This document shows, piece after piece, positions 41,433-54,922 of a stretch of DNA of 64,000 nucleotides. Location of the stretch: assembly GCF_016865485.1 (NCBI RefSeq), contig NZ_AP024452.1, forward strand, positions 6,404,985 to 6,468,984. Direction: 5' to 3'. The translations under genes were made by a program, and so were the position numbers. The notes beneath the pieces were generated by a model. It saw nothing but the letters and a program-made list of their open reading frames with translations, did no database searches and was not told where the DNA came from. Every line of letters begins with the position of its first letter. Within the stretch, counting starts at the first letter, position 1. The stretch is from Luteitalea sp. TBR-22. GTDB taxonomy: Bacteria; Acidobacteriota; Vicinamibacteria; Vicinamibacterales; Vicinamibacteraceae.

Positions 41433-42677
41433 GTGAATCGACGTGAGTGGTTGCAGAGGACCGGCGCGGTGGTGGGCGCCGCGGTGTCGACGGGTGGGGC
41501 GAGCGCAGGGGCCTGGTCGTCGGCTGACGATCACGACCTGTACGAGACGCAGGAGGCAGCGGCCAGGCCGGATGCCTCCCTGAAGCTGGTGGACTACCAG
41601 CCGAAGAGCATGCTGCACGTGCCGGTGACCACGGTCGAGAAGGCCGCGTTCCCGGTGATCGACATGCACACGCACCTGGCGGTGCGGGCCAATGCGCAGG
41701 CCAACGGGCGGCAGTCGCGCCGCGCGGTGCCGACGGCCGACCTGCTGAAGGTCATGGACGCGCGCAACATCCGCACGATGGTGAACCTCACGGGCAGCTA
41801 TGGCGAGCGCCTCGTGAACAACATCGCCGGCCTCGACAAGGCGCACCCGGGTCGCTTCCTCACGTTCACCGAACCGGGCTGGACGGAGGCGCAGCGGCCC
41901 GACTACGGCAAGTGGCAGGCCGACGAGCTCGCGAAGTCGAAGGCGGCCGGCGCGATGGGCATCAAGGTGCTCAAGACGCTCGGGCTGTTCCTGCGCGACA
42001 AGGACGCGAGCGGCAAGGACGGCGCGCTCGTGAAGGTGGACGACCCGCGCTTCGATCCACTGTGGGAGCAGGCCGGCGCCCTCGGGCTGCCGGTGGCGAT
42101 TCACGTCGGCGATCCGGAGGCCTTCTTCCTGCCGACCGACAAGTACAACGAGCGGTACGAGGAACTGGCCAACCACCCGGACTGGTCGTTCCACGGAAAG
42201 GACTTCCCGTCCTTCAAGGCGGTGCTCGAGGCTCGCGATCGCGTGTTCGCGCGGCACCCGAAGACGACGTTCGTGGCGCTGCACGTCGGGCACTGGGCCG
42301 AGAACCTGCCCGCCGTCGGCGAGATGCTCGACCGCTTCCCCAACGTGCACATCGAGATCGGCGCACGCATCGGCGAACTCGGGCGGCAGCCGCGGCAGTC
42401 GCGCAAGTTCTTCGACAAGTACCAGGACCGCATCATGTTCGGCACCGACGCGGTGCCCAACGGCACCGAGACGCCGCAGCAGATCTTCGGCCTCGACCTG
42501 TACCAGATCTATTACCGGTTCCTGCAGACCGAGGACGAGTACTTCGACTACGCGCCGGCGCCGGTGCCACCGCAGGGCCGCTGGCAGATCTACGGCCTCG
42601 GCCTGCCGGAGCCGATCCTCAAGAAGGTCTACCAGGCCAACGCGCTGCGCGTGCTGCCATCGCACCCGGCGCCGTAG
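41433..42677 (+). CDS. Tat-exported amidohydrolase (TIM-barrel metal hydrolase)
   Basis: 414 residues from GTG 41433, with GGAG seven bases upstream (TTG 41421 is an alternative). A twin-arginine signal (NRREWLQRTGAVVGAAVSTG) directs folded export. The amidohydrolase-2 barrel follows, with FPVIDMHTHLAVRA (metal HxH), GLPVAIHVGDPE, TTFVALHVGHWAE and the final aspartate in DRIMFGTDAVPNG. Family members decarboxylate or hydrolyse small aromatic or lactone substrates; the substrate here is unknown. Flanked on both sides by REP doublets. Confidence 0.9.
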   Translation: MNRREWLQRTGAVVGAAVSTGGASAGAWSSADDHDLYETQEAAARPDASLKLVDYQPKSMLHVPVTTVEKAAFPVIDMHTHLAVRANAQANGRQSRRAVPTADLLKVMDARNIRTMVNLTGSYGERLVNNIAGLDKAHPGRFLTFTEPGWTEAQRPDYGKWQADELAKSKAAGAMGIKVLKTLGLFLRDKDASGKDGALVKVDDPRFDPLWEQAGALGLPVAIHVGDPEAFFLPTDKYNERYEELANHPDWSFHGKDFPSFKAVLEARDRVFARHPKTTFVALHVGHWAENLPAVGEMLDRFPNVHIEIGARIGELGRQPRQSRKFFDKYQDRIMFGTDAVPNGTETPQQIFGLDLYQIYYRFLQTEDEYFDYAPAPVPPQGRWQIYGLGLPEPILKKVYQANALRVLPSHPAP

Positions 42678-43076
42678 GCACGCCGCCGATCGGACCAACG
42701 GCGCGGTCGCTCGCCCTGAGCGAAGTCGAAGGGGAGACCGCGCCCTACCTCTGCGGGGGCGTAGGGCGGGGTGTCCCCACCCCGCCGTTGGTCGTTCCAT
42801 CCGCAGCCGATGCGCCAGCCGCACGTCGCTTCGTGCGGGGCGCGGCTGGGGATGCGCGCGAGGTCGGCATGAGGTCGACCTGGAGGTCCGGGGTGCGCGT
42901 CGGCCCTGAATCGAGCGGCTCGACGCAACCTTCGAAGAATTCGACCCAAACGAGCATGCCCTTCCAGGAGCAGGGCTCGTGCCGAATCGAGAGGGCCCGC
43001 GCCGAGGTCCCGGGCGGGGCTGAAGCTGTGGATGGCGGCGCCAGTGGGAACGACGGGCGCACCGCCCGTGTAGCCG
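42678..43076. other. Gene-free stretch with REP doublet
   Basis: 42693-42751 is a module-bearing REP (GGCGCGGTCG ... AGACCGCGCCCTACC with CTCGCCCTGAGCGAAGTC and GAAGGGG in the loop). 42759-42793 is a compact GTAG-headed unit. 42800-43076 contains nothing I recognise: no credible coding frame, tRNA or hairpin beyond short GC-rich repeats. Confidence 0.75.
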
Positions 43077-43580
43077 CTACTCGCCGGTCGCGGGGCCGGC
43101 GATCTTCCTGATGATGCTGGTCGTGGAGTGGCCCTCTTCGGTGGGCACGCGCACGACGCGCCCGCCGCGGGCCCACACGGTCTCGCGCCCGACGATCTGA
43201 TCGAGCGGCCAGTCGGCGCCCTTCACCAGCACGTCGGGCTGCACGGCGTCGATGAGCGCGGCTGGCGTCGGCTCCGGGAAGATGGTGACGAGGTCGACCA
43301 CCTTCAGCGCCGCGAGCAACTCGGCGCGCTCGGCGGCCGGGTGCACGGGGCGGTCGGCACCCTTGGCGGCCCGCACCGTGTCGTCGGTGTTGACGCCCAC
43401 CACCAGGTGATCGCCCTCGGCGCGCGCCGCCGCCAGGTAGCGCACGTGGCCCGGGTGCAGGATGTCGAAGACGCCGTTGGTGAAGACGACCGTCCGGCCG
43501 TCGGCCTGCCAGGCCCGCACCTGCGCGACGCACGCCTCCCGGCTCACGACGCGCCCCACCTGCCCGTCAACCCGCGTCAT
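43077..43580 (-). CDS. rfaE2: D-glycero-beta-D-manno-heptose 1-phosphate adenylyltransferase
   Basis: 167 residues. The nucleotidyltransferase motif is VVFTNGVFDILHPGHVRYLA with HxGH, followed by DHLVVGVNTDDTVRAAKG, LVTIFPEPTPAALI and VLVKGADW. It is the stand-alone C-terminal half of HldE, making ADP-heptose for lipopolysaccharide core. The kinase half (rfaE1) is not in the window. It overlaps the Wzt gene by 14 bases. An O-antigen exporter next door supports a lipopolysaccharide role. Confidence 0.93.
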   Translation of the reverse strand: MTRVDGQVGRVVSREACVAQVRAWQADGRTVVFTNGVFDILHPGHVRYLAAARAEGDHLVVGVNTDDTVRAAKGADRPVHPAAERAELLAALKVVDLVTIFPEPTPAALIDAVQPDVLVKGADWPLDQIVGRETVWARGGRVVRVPTEEGHSTTSIIRKIAGPATGE

Positions 43581-44988
43581 CGTCCTTCATGTGCGGTCGC
43601 CAGCCCTCTGGCCCCTGCAACTGCTTCAGGCGGACCGAGGGGCTGAACTGCCAGGTGTGGCGGGGGCGGAAGAAGCCCACGTCCTTGATCGACGACTTGA
43701 CGCGGAAGGTGTACAGCTGCCGGTGGTAGTCGTACGGGAAGCCGTCGAGCTTGTGGACGGCGAGATCGAGCTTGTAGGTCCCCTCGGTGAGGGCCAGTTC
43801 CTCGATCACGAAGTCGGCCCGGCCCTCGCCGGCGAACTCCTGCGCCGACATCTCCTCGATGTTCGTGTTGGTGCCGTAGATGCACACGCCATCGGCGTTG
43901 AACAGGCCGATGCCGAACACGAAGTCCTTCACGGCCGCCTTCGCCTTCAGGTGGAGGCGGATGGTCATCGCCTCCCCCGAGTGGAAGACGTGGCCGGGCC
44001 TGCCGTCCTGCCCGACGAGTTCGACGCTGGTGATCTCGATGTCGCCCGATCCCCAGCGGCCCGCCTCGGCCTTGAACATGTCGGCTGGCGCTTCCACGTC
44101 GCCGGCGGTGACGCCCGGCTGCGACGCGTCGCCCTGTTCCGACGGCACGGAACTGCCGGCCCCGAGATCGACGCGCGCGCGCGCCTTGGCGTCCTGCGAC
44201 GCGAGGAACGCCTCCTCGCTCTCCTCCACCTCGGTCACGTACGCATCGACGACGCGCTTGGGGTCGCCGACGGCCTTGACCTTGCCCTTGTCGAGCCAGA
44301 GGGCCTCGTCGCAGAAGCGCTCCACGAGCCCGAGCGAGTGCGTGACGAGCAGGATGGTCTTGCCGCGGCGCCGGAACTCCGCGAACTTGTCGAGGCACTT
44401 GTGGGCGAAGCCCTCGTCGCCGACGGCGAGCACCTCGTCGACGAGCAGCACGTCGGGGTCGACGTGCACCGCGACGGCGAACCCGAGGCGCATGTACATG
44501 CCCGACGAGTAGGTCTTGACCGGCGCGTCGATGAACGGCGCGAGCTCGGCGAACTCGACGATCTCGTCGAAGCGGCGTCCGATCTCGGCCTTCGACAGGC
44601 CGAGCATGATGCCGTTGATGAAGACGTTCTCGCGCCCGGAGATCTCGGGGTGGAATCCGGCGCCGAGCTCGATGAGCGCGGAGATGCGGCCGTTGACCGT
44701 CACCTTGCCGGTGGTCGGCTTGGCGATGCCGGCCACGCACTTGAGCATCGTGCTCTTGCCGCTGCCGTTGCGCCCGATGATGCCGTACGTGCGTCCGGCC
44801 TGCACGTCGAACGACACGCCGTCGAGGGCGCGGAACGTCTCGTCGGGGCGGAGGTCGCGCACCAGGCTGCCGGTGAGGATGGCGCTCTTGAGCGTCGCGA
44901 ACTGCCGCTTGTGCGCGAAGCGACGGTAGATCTTCGTGACGTTGTCGGCGCGGATTGCCAGCGCCGGGGCGTGCGTGCTGCTGGCCAT
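43567..44988 (-). CDS. wzt: Wzt-type ABC transporter ATPase with C-terminal O-antigen-binding domain
   Basis: 473 residues from ATG 44988, which overlaps the permease stop (TGATG) and has GAGGAGG just upstream. It has Walker A (YGIIGRNGSGKSTMLKCV), the signature region APVKTYSSGMYMRLGFAVAV, Walker B (PDVLLVDEVLAVGDEGF) and an H-loop (LLVTHSL). The ~190-residue C-terminal beta-domain (SGDIEITSVELVGQDG; YTFRVKSSIKDVGFFRP) resembles Wzt carbohydrate-binding modules that recognise capped O-antigen chains. It works with the next gene upstream. Confidence 0.93.
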   Translation of the reverse strand: MASSTHAPALAIRADNVTKIYRRFAHKRQFATLKSAILTGSLVRDLRPDETFRALDGVSFDVQAGRTYGIIGRNGSGKSTMLKCVAGIAKPTTGKVTVNGRISALIELGAGFHPEISGRENVFINGIMLGLSKAEIGRRFDEIVEFAELAPFIDAPVKTYSSGMYMRLGFAVAVHVDPDVLLVDEVLAVGDEGFAHKCLDKFAEFRRRGKTILLVTHSLGLVERFCDEALWLDKGKVKAVGDPKRVVDAYVTEVEESEEAFLASQDAKARARVDLGAGSSVPSEQGDASQPGVTAGDVEAPADMFKAEAGRWGSGDIEITSVELVGQDGRPGHVFHSGEAMTIRLHLKAKAAVKDFVFGIGLFNADGVCIYGTNTNIEEMSAQEFAGEGRADFVIEELALTEGTYKLDLAVHKLDGFPYDYHRQLYTFRVKSSIKDVGFFRPRHTWQFSPSVRLKQLQGPEGWRPHMKDDDAG

Positions 44989-45774
44989 CACACCTCCTCG
45001 GCGAACGAGTCGCGCAGCCGGTCGAACAGGAAGTAGCCGAGCAGGAACAGGAGTGCCGATCCAAACGCGATGGCGAGCAGCCAGCGCCAGTGGCCGAAGG
45101 GCCCCTCGTAGAACAGGATCTCCTGGTAGGAGACGGCGAAGTGCGACATCGGGTTGGCGTTGAGCACGGCCTTGCTGATCGTGCCGGGCGCCAGGTGCAT
45201 CGGGTAGATGATCGGCGTGGCGAAGAACCAGAGCGTCAGCAGGTTGCTGAGGATGTCCTTGATGTCGCGGAAGTGCACGGTCAGCGCCGCGAGCAGCAGG
45301 CTCAGGCCGAGCGTGAACAGCAACTGCACCGCCACCACCACCGGGAACCACAGCACCTCGACGATGGTGATCGTCGGACGGAACCAGATCAGGAACGCGA
45401 CGAGGATCGGCAGGCCGAAGAAGAAGTGCATCATGTTCGACAGCACCGAGACGATCGGCAGGATCTCGGCCGGGAACAGCACCTTCTTGATCAGGTTGCC
45501 GCCGGACATGAGGCTGTTGGCGGCCTCGGTGAGCGACGAGGAGAACCACGTCCACGGCAGGATGCCGCAGAACATGAAGAGCGCGTACGGCTCGATCTCC
45601 GGCGGGTGCGTGCCCGGCAGCACCACCGTGAAGACGAACGAGTACACCACCAGCAACAGCAGCGGGTTGATGAACGACCAGAAGAAGCCGAGGACGCTGC
45701 CGCGGTAGCGCGCCTTGAGCTCGCGGGTGACGAGGCTCTGGATCAGGGCGCGATAGCGCACCAGCTGGCGGAGG

Positions 45775-45785
<11 letters not shown>
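44988..45785 (-). CDS. wzm: Wzm-type ABC transporter permease
   Basis: 265 residues with six predicted membrane spans. SLVTRELKARYRGSVLGFFW marks the ABC-2 polysaccharide exporter family; the spans include PLLLLVVYSFVFTVVL, GLPILVAFLIWF and WLLAIAFGSALLFLLGYFLF. With Wzt it exports undecaprenyl-linked O-antigen or another polysaccharide across the inner membrane. Its 5' end overlaps the phosphatase gene by 11 bases. Confidence 0.93.
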
Positions 45786-46521
<736 letters not shown>

Positions 46522-46571
46522 GGCCGATCAGGGCCTCGGGCACCCGGGCGATCGGGACGGACGCATGCGGA

Positions 46572-46985
46572 TCACTTGCCCCGGGCGCGCGAGGCGACCT
46601 GCAGGCGCAGCATCGCCTTGTCGAGGGCCGTGCGCGCGCGTTGATAGTCGAGGTCGGATGCGTTGCGCGCCAGGCGCTCCTCGGCGCGCTTGCGGGCCGC
46701 CTCGGCGCGGCCGACGTCGATGTCGTCGGCGAGTTCGGCGACGCGCGAGAGCACCGTGACGGCATCGGGCAGGACCTCGGCCAGGCCGGTGGCGATCGCG
46801 AGGACGCGCGTCTCCTGGCCGACCCGGTACGACAGGCGCCCGACGGTGAGGGTGGCGAGCATCGGGGTGTGCCCGGGCAACACCCCGAAATAGCCCTCGC
46901 TACCGGGCAGCTCGACCTCGTCGGCCTGGACGCGCACGAGTTCGCGTTCGGGCGTGACGATGCTGAGCGTGAGCTGGCTGGCCAT
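46572..46985 (-). CDS. atpC: F-type ATP synthase epsilon subunit
   Basis: 137 residues. The beta-sandwich LTLSIVTPERELVRVQADEV and GSEGYFGVLPGHTPMLATL is followed by the C-terminal helical hairpin (RAEAARKRAEERLARNASDL). It couples F1 rotation to the c-ring and can inhibit hydrolysis. It is the last gene of the atp cluster in the direction of transcription. Confidence 0.96.
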   Translation of the reverse strand: MASQLTLSIVTPERELVRVQADEVELPGSEGYFGVLPGHTPMLATLTVGRLSYRVGQETRVLAIATGLAEVLPDAVTVLSRVAELADDIDVGRAEAARKRAEERLARNASDLDYQRARTALDKAMLRLQVASRARGK

Positions 46986-47004
46986 CGATTCCGTTGCCTT
47001 CCGC

Positions 47005-49346
<2,342 letters not shown>

Positions 49347-49352
49347 GACGCC

Positions 49353-50891
<1,539 letters not shown>

Positions 50892-50930
50892 ACGTCAGCG
50901 TTGGTGTGGGAACAGCGGCTCGCGGCAGGA

Positions 50931-51473
50931 TCAGCCCTGCTGGACGAACTGCTCCTTCATGCGGGCGAGTTGGCGGGCGAGGCTGCCGTCGTACACGACA
51001 CTCCCCACGCGAGTGACGGCGCCGCCGATGACGGCAGGGTCGACGCGCGTCGAGACGGACACCTGCTGGCCGGTTGCCTGGGCGAGCGCATCGCGCAACC
51101 GCGCCACGTGATCCTCGTCGAGGGCCACGGCGGTCGTGACCTCGGCGTCGATGCGGCGCTCCTGCCGGTGGACCAGCGCCTTGAGCTCCTTGACGATGCC
51201 CGCAAGGCCGGCCGGTTGATGCATCTGGGCCAGGATCAGCAACGTCTGCCGGGCGGCCGGGACCGTGCCGAGCTGGTCGGCGACCTGCTCGATGATCCCC
51301 ACCTTGACGGAGGCAGGCACGAAGACCGACGTGACCACCTCCCGCAACTCGGCGTTCTCCTGGAGGAGCGCCATGAACTCGACCAACCCGTCGAGCGTGG
51401 CACGAGCGGTACCGTGCGGCTGGGTGGCCTGAAACAGCGCCCGCCCCGCCCGCTTGGCGTCGAGCGACGTCAT
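50931..51473 (-). CDS. atpH: F-type ATP synthase delta subunit
   Basis: 180 residues, with RAGRALFQATQ, QENAELREVVTSVFVPASVK and the C-terminal RVDPAVIGGAVTRVGSVVYD, SLARQLARMKEQF. It forms the peripheral stalk cap between alpha and b. It overlaps the b-subunit gene (ATGA). Confidence 0.94.
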   Translation of the reverse strand: MTSLDAKRAGRALFQATQPHGTARATLDGLVEFMALLQENAELREVVTSVFVPASVKVGIIEQVADQLGTVPAARQTLLILAQMHQPAGLAGIVKELKALVHRQERRIDAEVTTAVALDEDHVARLRDALAQATGQQVSVSTRVDPAVIGGAVTRVGSVVYDGSLARQLARMKEQFVQQG

Positions 51474-52276
51474 TGCACGTTCCTCATCTGCGCGGCGTAC
51501 TCATCGACGAGCGCCACCTGCTCCGACGGGGTCAGCGTCTCGCGCAGGCGAGCCTCGGCGACATCGACCGCGAGGGTCGCCGCGTAGGTCCGCAGCTGCC
51601 CGCGGGCCATCCGGGTCTGCGACTCGATCTCCTTGCGGGCCTGATCCACCAGGCGGTCGCGCTCGGCCTCGGCGGCCGCACGCATGCGAGCGCGCTCGGC
51701 GGCGAGCTCCTCGGCGCCGCGCGTCCGCAGCGCGTCGAGTTCCGCCGGAAGAGCCGCCAGCTTGGCCTCGATCTCGGCGAGACGCTGCGTCGCCAGTTGC
51801 CGGGTCTCGGCCGCGTCGACGAGGTCCTTGCGGATCTGGGCGCGGCGGGCGGCGAGATGGTCGGCCAGCGGCTTGCGGCCGAACCAGTACAGGACGCCGG
51901 CGAGGATGGCGAAATTGGCGATGCGGGCGAGCGTGACGAGCAGGCTCTCGCCGTGCTCCTCACCGTGACCGCCCTCGGCTGCGCCGTGCGAGGCAGCGGC
52001 ACCGTGATCGCCGGCCGGCGCCGCGTGGTCGCCGGACGCCGGGGCGTGCTCGGTCGCTGGCGTGGCCTGGGCCGGAGCGCCGTGGCCGTCGGCAGGCGGC
52101 GCCTGGGTCTCGTGACCGGGCGTCGCGGGCGTCGGCGATTGCGCAGCGGCCGGGGCGGCGGGCGCTGCGGCGTGCTGGGCGCGGAGCGCGGGGGTCGCCA
52201 CCGCAAGTGCGGCAGCCACCAGGACCACCGCACCGGTCCGCGTGATCTCGTGTCGCGTCATCGTGAGGCTGCCCAT
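51470..52276 (-). CDS. atpF: F-type ATP synthase b subunit with signal peptide and Ala/Pro/His-rich linker
   Basis: 268 residues from ATG 52276, overlapping the b' stop (TGATG). The first 33 residues are a plausible signal peptide (GAVVLVAAALAVATPALRAQ). About 70 residues of Ala/Pro/Gly/His-rich sequence (PAAPAAAQSPTPATPGHETQ) follow. The b-subunit membrane span (TLARIANFAILAGVLYWFG) and long stalk helix come after it. Standard b subunits lack such a leader, so the N-terminus may lie in the periplasm. An alternative start, ATG 52261, would remove only the first five residues. Confidence 0.9.
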   Translation of the reverse strand: MGSLTMTRHEITRTGAVVLVAAALAVATPALRAQHAAAPAAPAAAQSPTPATPGHETQAPPADGHGAPAQATPATEHAPASGDHAAPAGDHGAAASHGAAEGGHGEEHGESLLVTLARIANFAILAGVLYWFGRKPLADHLAARRAQIRKDLVDAAETRQLATQRLAEIEAKLAALPAELDALRTRGAEELAAERARMRAAAEAERDRLVDQARKEIESQTRMARGQLRTYAATLAVDVAEARLRETLTPSEQVALVDEYAAQMRNVQ

Positions 52277-52698
52277 CAGCGCGTGCGCCCCGCCAGCCTG
52301 TCGGCCAGTTGCTGACCGAGCTGTCGCGCGTCCTGCTCGAGCTGCGTGCGGGCCTGCGCGGCGTCGGTGGCGAGCGTGAGGCGCGCCTGTTCCAGTTCGC
52401 GTTCGGCCTGGCTGCGGGCGGCGCCCACCATCGCGGCGCGCTCCTCCTGGCCCTGCTTCCGCATGTCGTCGAGCTCGCGGTAGAACTCCGCGCGGGCCAC
52501 CGTCGTCTTCGCGTCGAACTCCTCGGAGGCGCGACGCGCCTCGGCCGCGCTGCGCTCGGCAAGGGATCGCGCCGACTGCACCGCGTCCTCGCGCGCGTGC
52601 ATCACGCGCAGGAGTGGCTTGAAGAACAGCTGCTGCAGGATGACCGTCAGCAGCAGCACGAACGCAATGACCCACAGGACCGACAGGTCCGGTAACAC
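52276..52698 (-). CDS. F-type ATP synthase b'-type subunit
   Basis: 140 residues from GTG 52698, which has GGAGG four bases upstream (CCGGAGGCACC-GTG). One N-terminal membrane span (LSVLWVIAFVLLLTVILQQL) precedes a charged stalk helix (HAREDAVQSARSLAERSAAE). It pairs with the larger b subunit downstream to make a heterodimeric peripheral stalk. It is the first atp gene in this cluster: no a, c or atpI gene precedes it. Confidence 0.9.
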   Translation of the reverse strand: MLPDLSVLWVIAFVLLLTVILQQLFFKPLLRVMHAREDAVQSARSLAERSAAEARRASEEFDAKTTVARAEFYRELDDMRKQGQEERAAMVGAARSQAERELEQARLTLATDAAQARTQLEQDARQLGQQLADRLAGRTR

Positions 52699-52897
52699 GG
52701 TGCCTCCGGGAGTTAACCGACGTGGACGGGCTCGCCCCGCCGTAGGCAAGGCACGGGCACAGGGGTGAATCAGCGTGCCCGCCGAAACGCCCATTTATAC
52801 CACTATTGCCAAAACCGGTGCAAATCGTTCACTGGCGGGGCGAGGCGGCCGTCCATCACGCGCCCATCACCACACCCTGCGGGCGCGAAGGCGCGCC

Positions 52898-53938
52898 TCA
52901 GCCGAGCGTCAACCGCACGCGAACCCCGTCGGCGGCCGCGGCCCCGACCCGGCCGACGATCACCGCCATCAGGCCTGCGGCACGCAGTTGCTCCACCATC
53001 CGCGGGGCCTGCGCCGGGTCGACCGACGCGAGCAGGCCGCCCGAGGTCTGCGGGTCGAACGCGAGCGCGGCAAGGTCGTCAGGCACGCCGTCGACGCGGA
53101 TGGCCTCGCCGAAATGCTTGCGGTTGTTGGCCATGCCGCCGGTCTTGTTGGCCAGGGCGAGCTGCCGGGCGCCCGGTAACAGCGGCACGAGGCCCATGTC
53201 GATGTCGAGCGTGGCGCTGCTGGCAACCGCCATCTCGCAGCCGTGCCCGGCGAGCCCGAAGCCGGTGACGTCGGTGCACCCGTGCACGGCGCCCGGATGG
53301 GCGAGCAGGCATTCGGCAGCGACCCGGTTGGTCTGCGCCATGGACGCCACGGCCGCGGCGACCGTCGGCTGGTCGGCCCTGTCGAACTTGGCCGCAGTGG
53401 CGACGACACCGGTGCCGATCGGCTTGGTGAGGATCAGGGCGTCGCCGGGCCTGGCGCCGCCATTGGTCCACACGGCGTCGGGCGCCACCAGGCCGGTGAC
53501 GGCGTACCCGAACTTGATCTCCGTGTCCTGGACCGTGTGCCCGCCGAGGAGGGCGACCCCGCATTCCTGCAGCACCGACAGGCCGCCGGTGACGATGGCC
53601 CGGGCGGTCGCCATGTCGAAGTCCCTGGCAGGAAACGCCGCGATCGCCAGTGCGGTGATGGGTCTTCCGCCCATCGCGTAGACGTCACTGACGGCGTTTG
53701 CCGCAGCGATGCGCCCGTAGGCGAACGGGTCGTCGACGATCGGCGTGAAGAAGTCCACCGTCTGCACCAGCGCCGTGTCCCCCACCACGAACACACCGGC
53801 ATCGTCCGCGTTCCGGTAGTCGACCAGGACACGGGGATCGGTGGGAACGGGCAGGTCGCTCAGCACCTGAGCGAGCTCGCCAGCGGCGAGCTTGCTCGCT
53901 CAACCAGCGCAGGCGGCGTAGTCGGTCAGTCTCTTCAT
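52898..53938 (-). CDS. selD: Selenide,water dikinase SelD, selenocysteine-containing (UGA at 53900-53902)
   Basis: 346 residues from ATG 53938 if the in-frame TGA at codon 13 is read as selenocysteine. The N-terminus then reads MKRLTDYAACAG-U-ASKLAA, with U13 and K16 spaced exactly like the catalytic Cys17/Lys20 of E. coli SelD. Downstream are GDTALVQTVDFFTPIVDDPF, RIAAANAVSDVYAMGGRPI and CTDVTGFGLAGHG, all normal for SelD, which makes selenophosphate from selenide and ATP. A start-codon search alone would place the start at GTG 53866 and lose the active site. A hairpin directly after the UGA matches a bacterial SECIS. Confidence 0.92.
53868..53902 (-). promoter_or_regulatory. Bacterial SECIS-like hairpin in selD mRNA
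   Basis: On the minus strand, TGAGCGAG pairs with CTCGCTCA (8 bp, including the UGA). After a CAAG bulge, CTCGCC pairs with GGCGAG (6 bp) around the loop GCT. The apical loop is about 19-21 bases after the U of UGA, within the distance expected for SelB-dependent decoding. All 14 pairs are Watson-Crick. Confidence 0.8.
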
Positions 53939-53942
53939 GATC

Positions 53943-53990
53943 ACGGGTCGGCAGTCGGCAGTCGGCGGTTGGCGGTTGGCGGTTGGCGGT
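53943..53990. repeat. Short tandem repeat (7-base units)
   Basis: CGGCAGT occurs in tandem, followed by repeated CGGTTGG units (CGGCGGTTGGCGGTTGGCGG). It lies in the 76-base gap between selD and parB and looks like replication slippage. Confidence 0.7.
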
Positions 53991-54014
53991 CAGCGCATAC
54001 GCGTGAGCGAGTTC

Positions 54015-54914
54015 TTACGTCTCCGTCAGCAGTTCGTAGAGGCGAATGAGTTCGTCCTCGTTGACGAACTCGATCTCGAGGCGTCCGCCCTTGCCCTTGC
54101 GCTGGATGGTGACGCGCGTGCCGAGGACGACGCGGAGGCGTTCCTCGGCCTGGCGGGTGTGGACGTCCTTGACGGGAGCGGGTGGCTTCTCCTCCACCGG
54201 CTCGGTGAGCTTCCTGGCGAGCGCCTCGGTGGCGCGCACCGAGAGGCCGCCGGCGATGACCTGGTCGACGGCCTTGATGAGGGCGGCCGGGTCCTCGACG
54301 GCGAGGAGGGCGCGGGCGTGGCCCATCGACAGCTCGCCGCCGGCGACCCGCGCCTTGACCTGATCGGGGAGGCGCAGCAGGCGCAGGTGGTTGGCGACGG
54401 TGGCGCGGTCCTTCCCCACCGCCGCGGCGATCTGCTCCTGCGTCAGCCCTGATTCCTCGCCGAGGCGCCGATAGGCGAGCGCCTCCTCGATCGGGTTGAG
54501 ATCCTCGCGCTGGATGTTCTCGATGAGCGCGGTCTGGAGGAGCTTCTCGTCGCTGACGTCGGTGACGTGGACGGGCAACTTCAGCAGGCCGGCGATCTGC
54601 GCGGCGCGCCAGCGGCGCTCGCCCGCGACGATCTCGAACCGCTCCCCCTTGCGGCGCACGACGATGGGCTGGACGAGCCCGGTGGTGCTGATCGACTCGG
54701 CGAGTTCCTGCAGGCGCGTCTCGTCGAAGCGCGTGCGGGGCTGCAGCGGGTTTGGATCGATGAGATCGAGGTCGATCTCGCGCTGCGCCTGCCGGGGATC
54801 GGCCGCGGCAGTGACGGGCACGGGGGCGGCCACCGCGGGGGCGGCGGGCTTCTCGGGGATGAGGGCGCTCAGGCCCCGCCCCAGGGCGGGGCGGCGTTCG
54901 GATTTCTGTGCCAC
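54015..54914 (-). CDS. parB: Chromosome-partitioning protein ParB
   Basis: 299 residues. The N-terminal RRPALGRGLSALI box is followed by the CTPase/ParB motif region (DPNPLQPRTRFDETRLQELA; GERRWRAAQIAGLLKLPVHV) and the helix-turn-helix (LTQEQIAAAVGKDRATVANH). A short C-terminal dimerisation domain (RLEIEFVNEDELIRLYELL) completes it. It should load at the parS sites upstream of parA and spread by CTP binding. Confidence 0.96.
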   Translation of the reverse strand: MAQKSERRPALGRGLSALIPEKPAAPAVAAPVPVTAAADPRQAQREIDLDLIDPNPLQPRTRFDETRLQELAESISTTGLVQPIVVRRKGERFEIVAGERRWRAAQIAGLLKLPVHVTDVSDEKLLQTALIENIQREDLNPIEEALAYRRLGEESGLTQEQIAAAVGKDRATVANHLRLLRLPDQVKARVAGGELSMGHARALLAVEDPAALIKAVDQVIAGGLSVRATEALARKLTEPVEEKPPAPVKDVHTRQAEERLRVVLGTRVTIQRKGKGGRLEIEFVNEDELIRLYELLTET

Positions 54915-54922
54915 GGGTGTCG

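Noticed and set aside
10463..42793. REP palindromes as a CRISPR array
   Set aside because: Units are scattered, not evenly spaced, and have no unique spacers of constant length.
53900..53902. selD as a pseudogene with a nonsense mutation
   Set aside because: The UGA aligns with the catalytic Cys position, is followed by a strong hairpin, and the remainder of the gene is intact.
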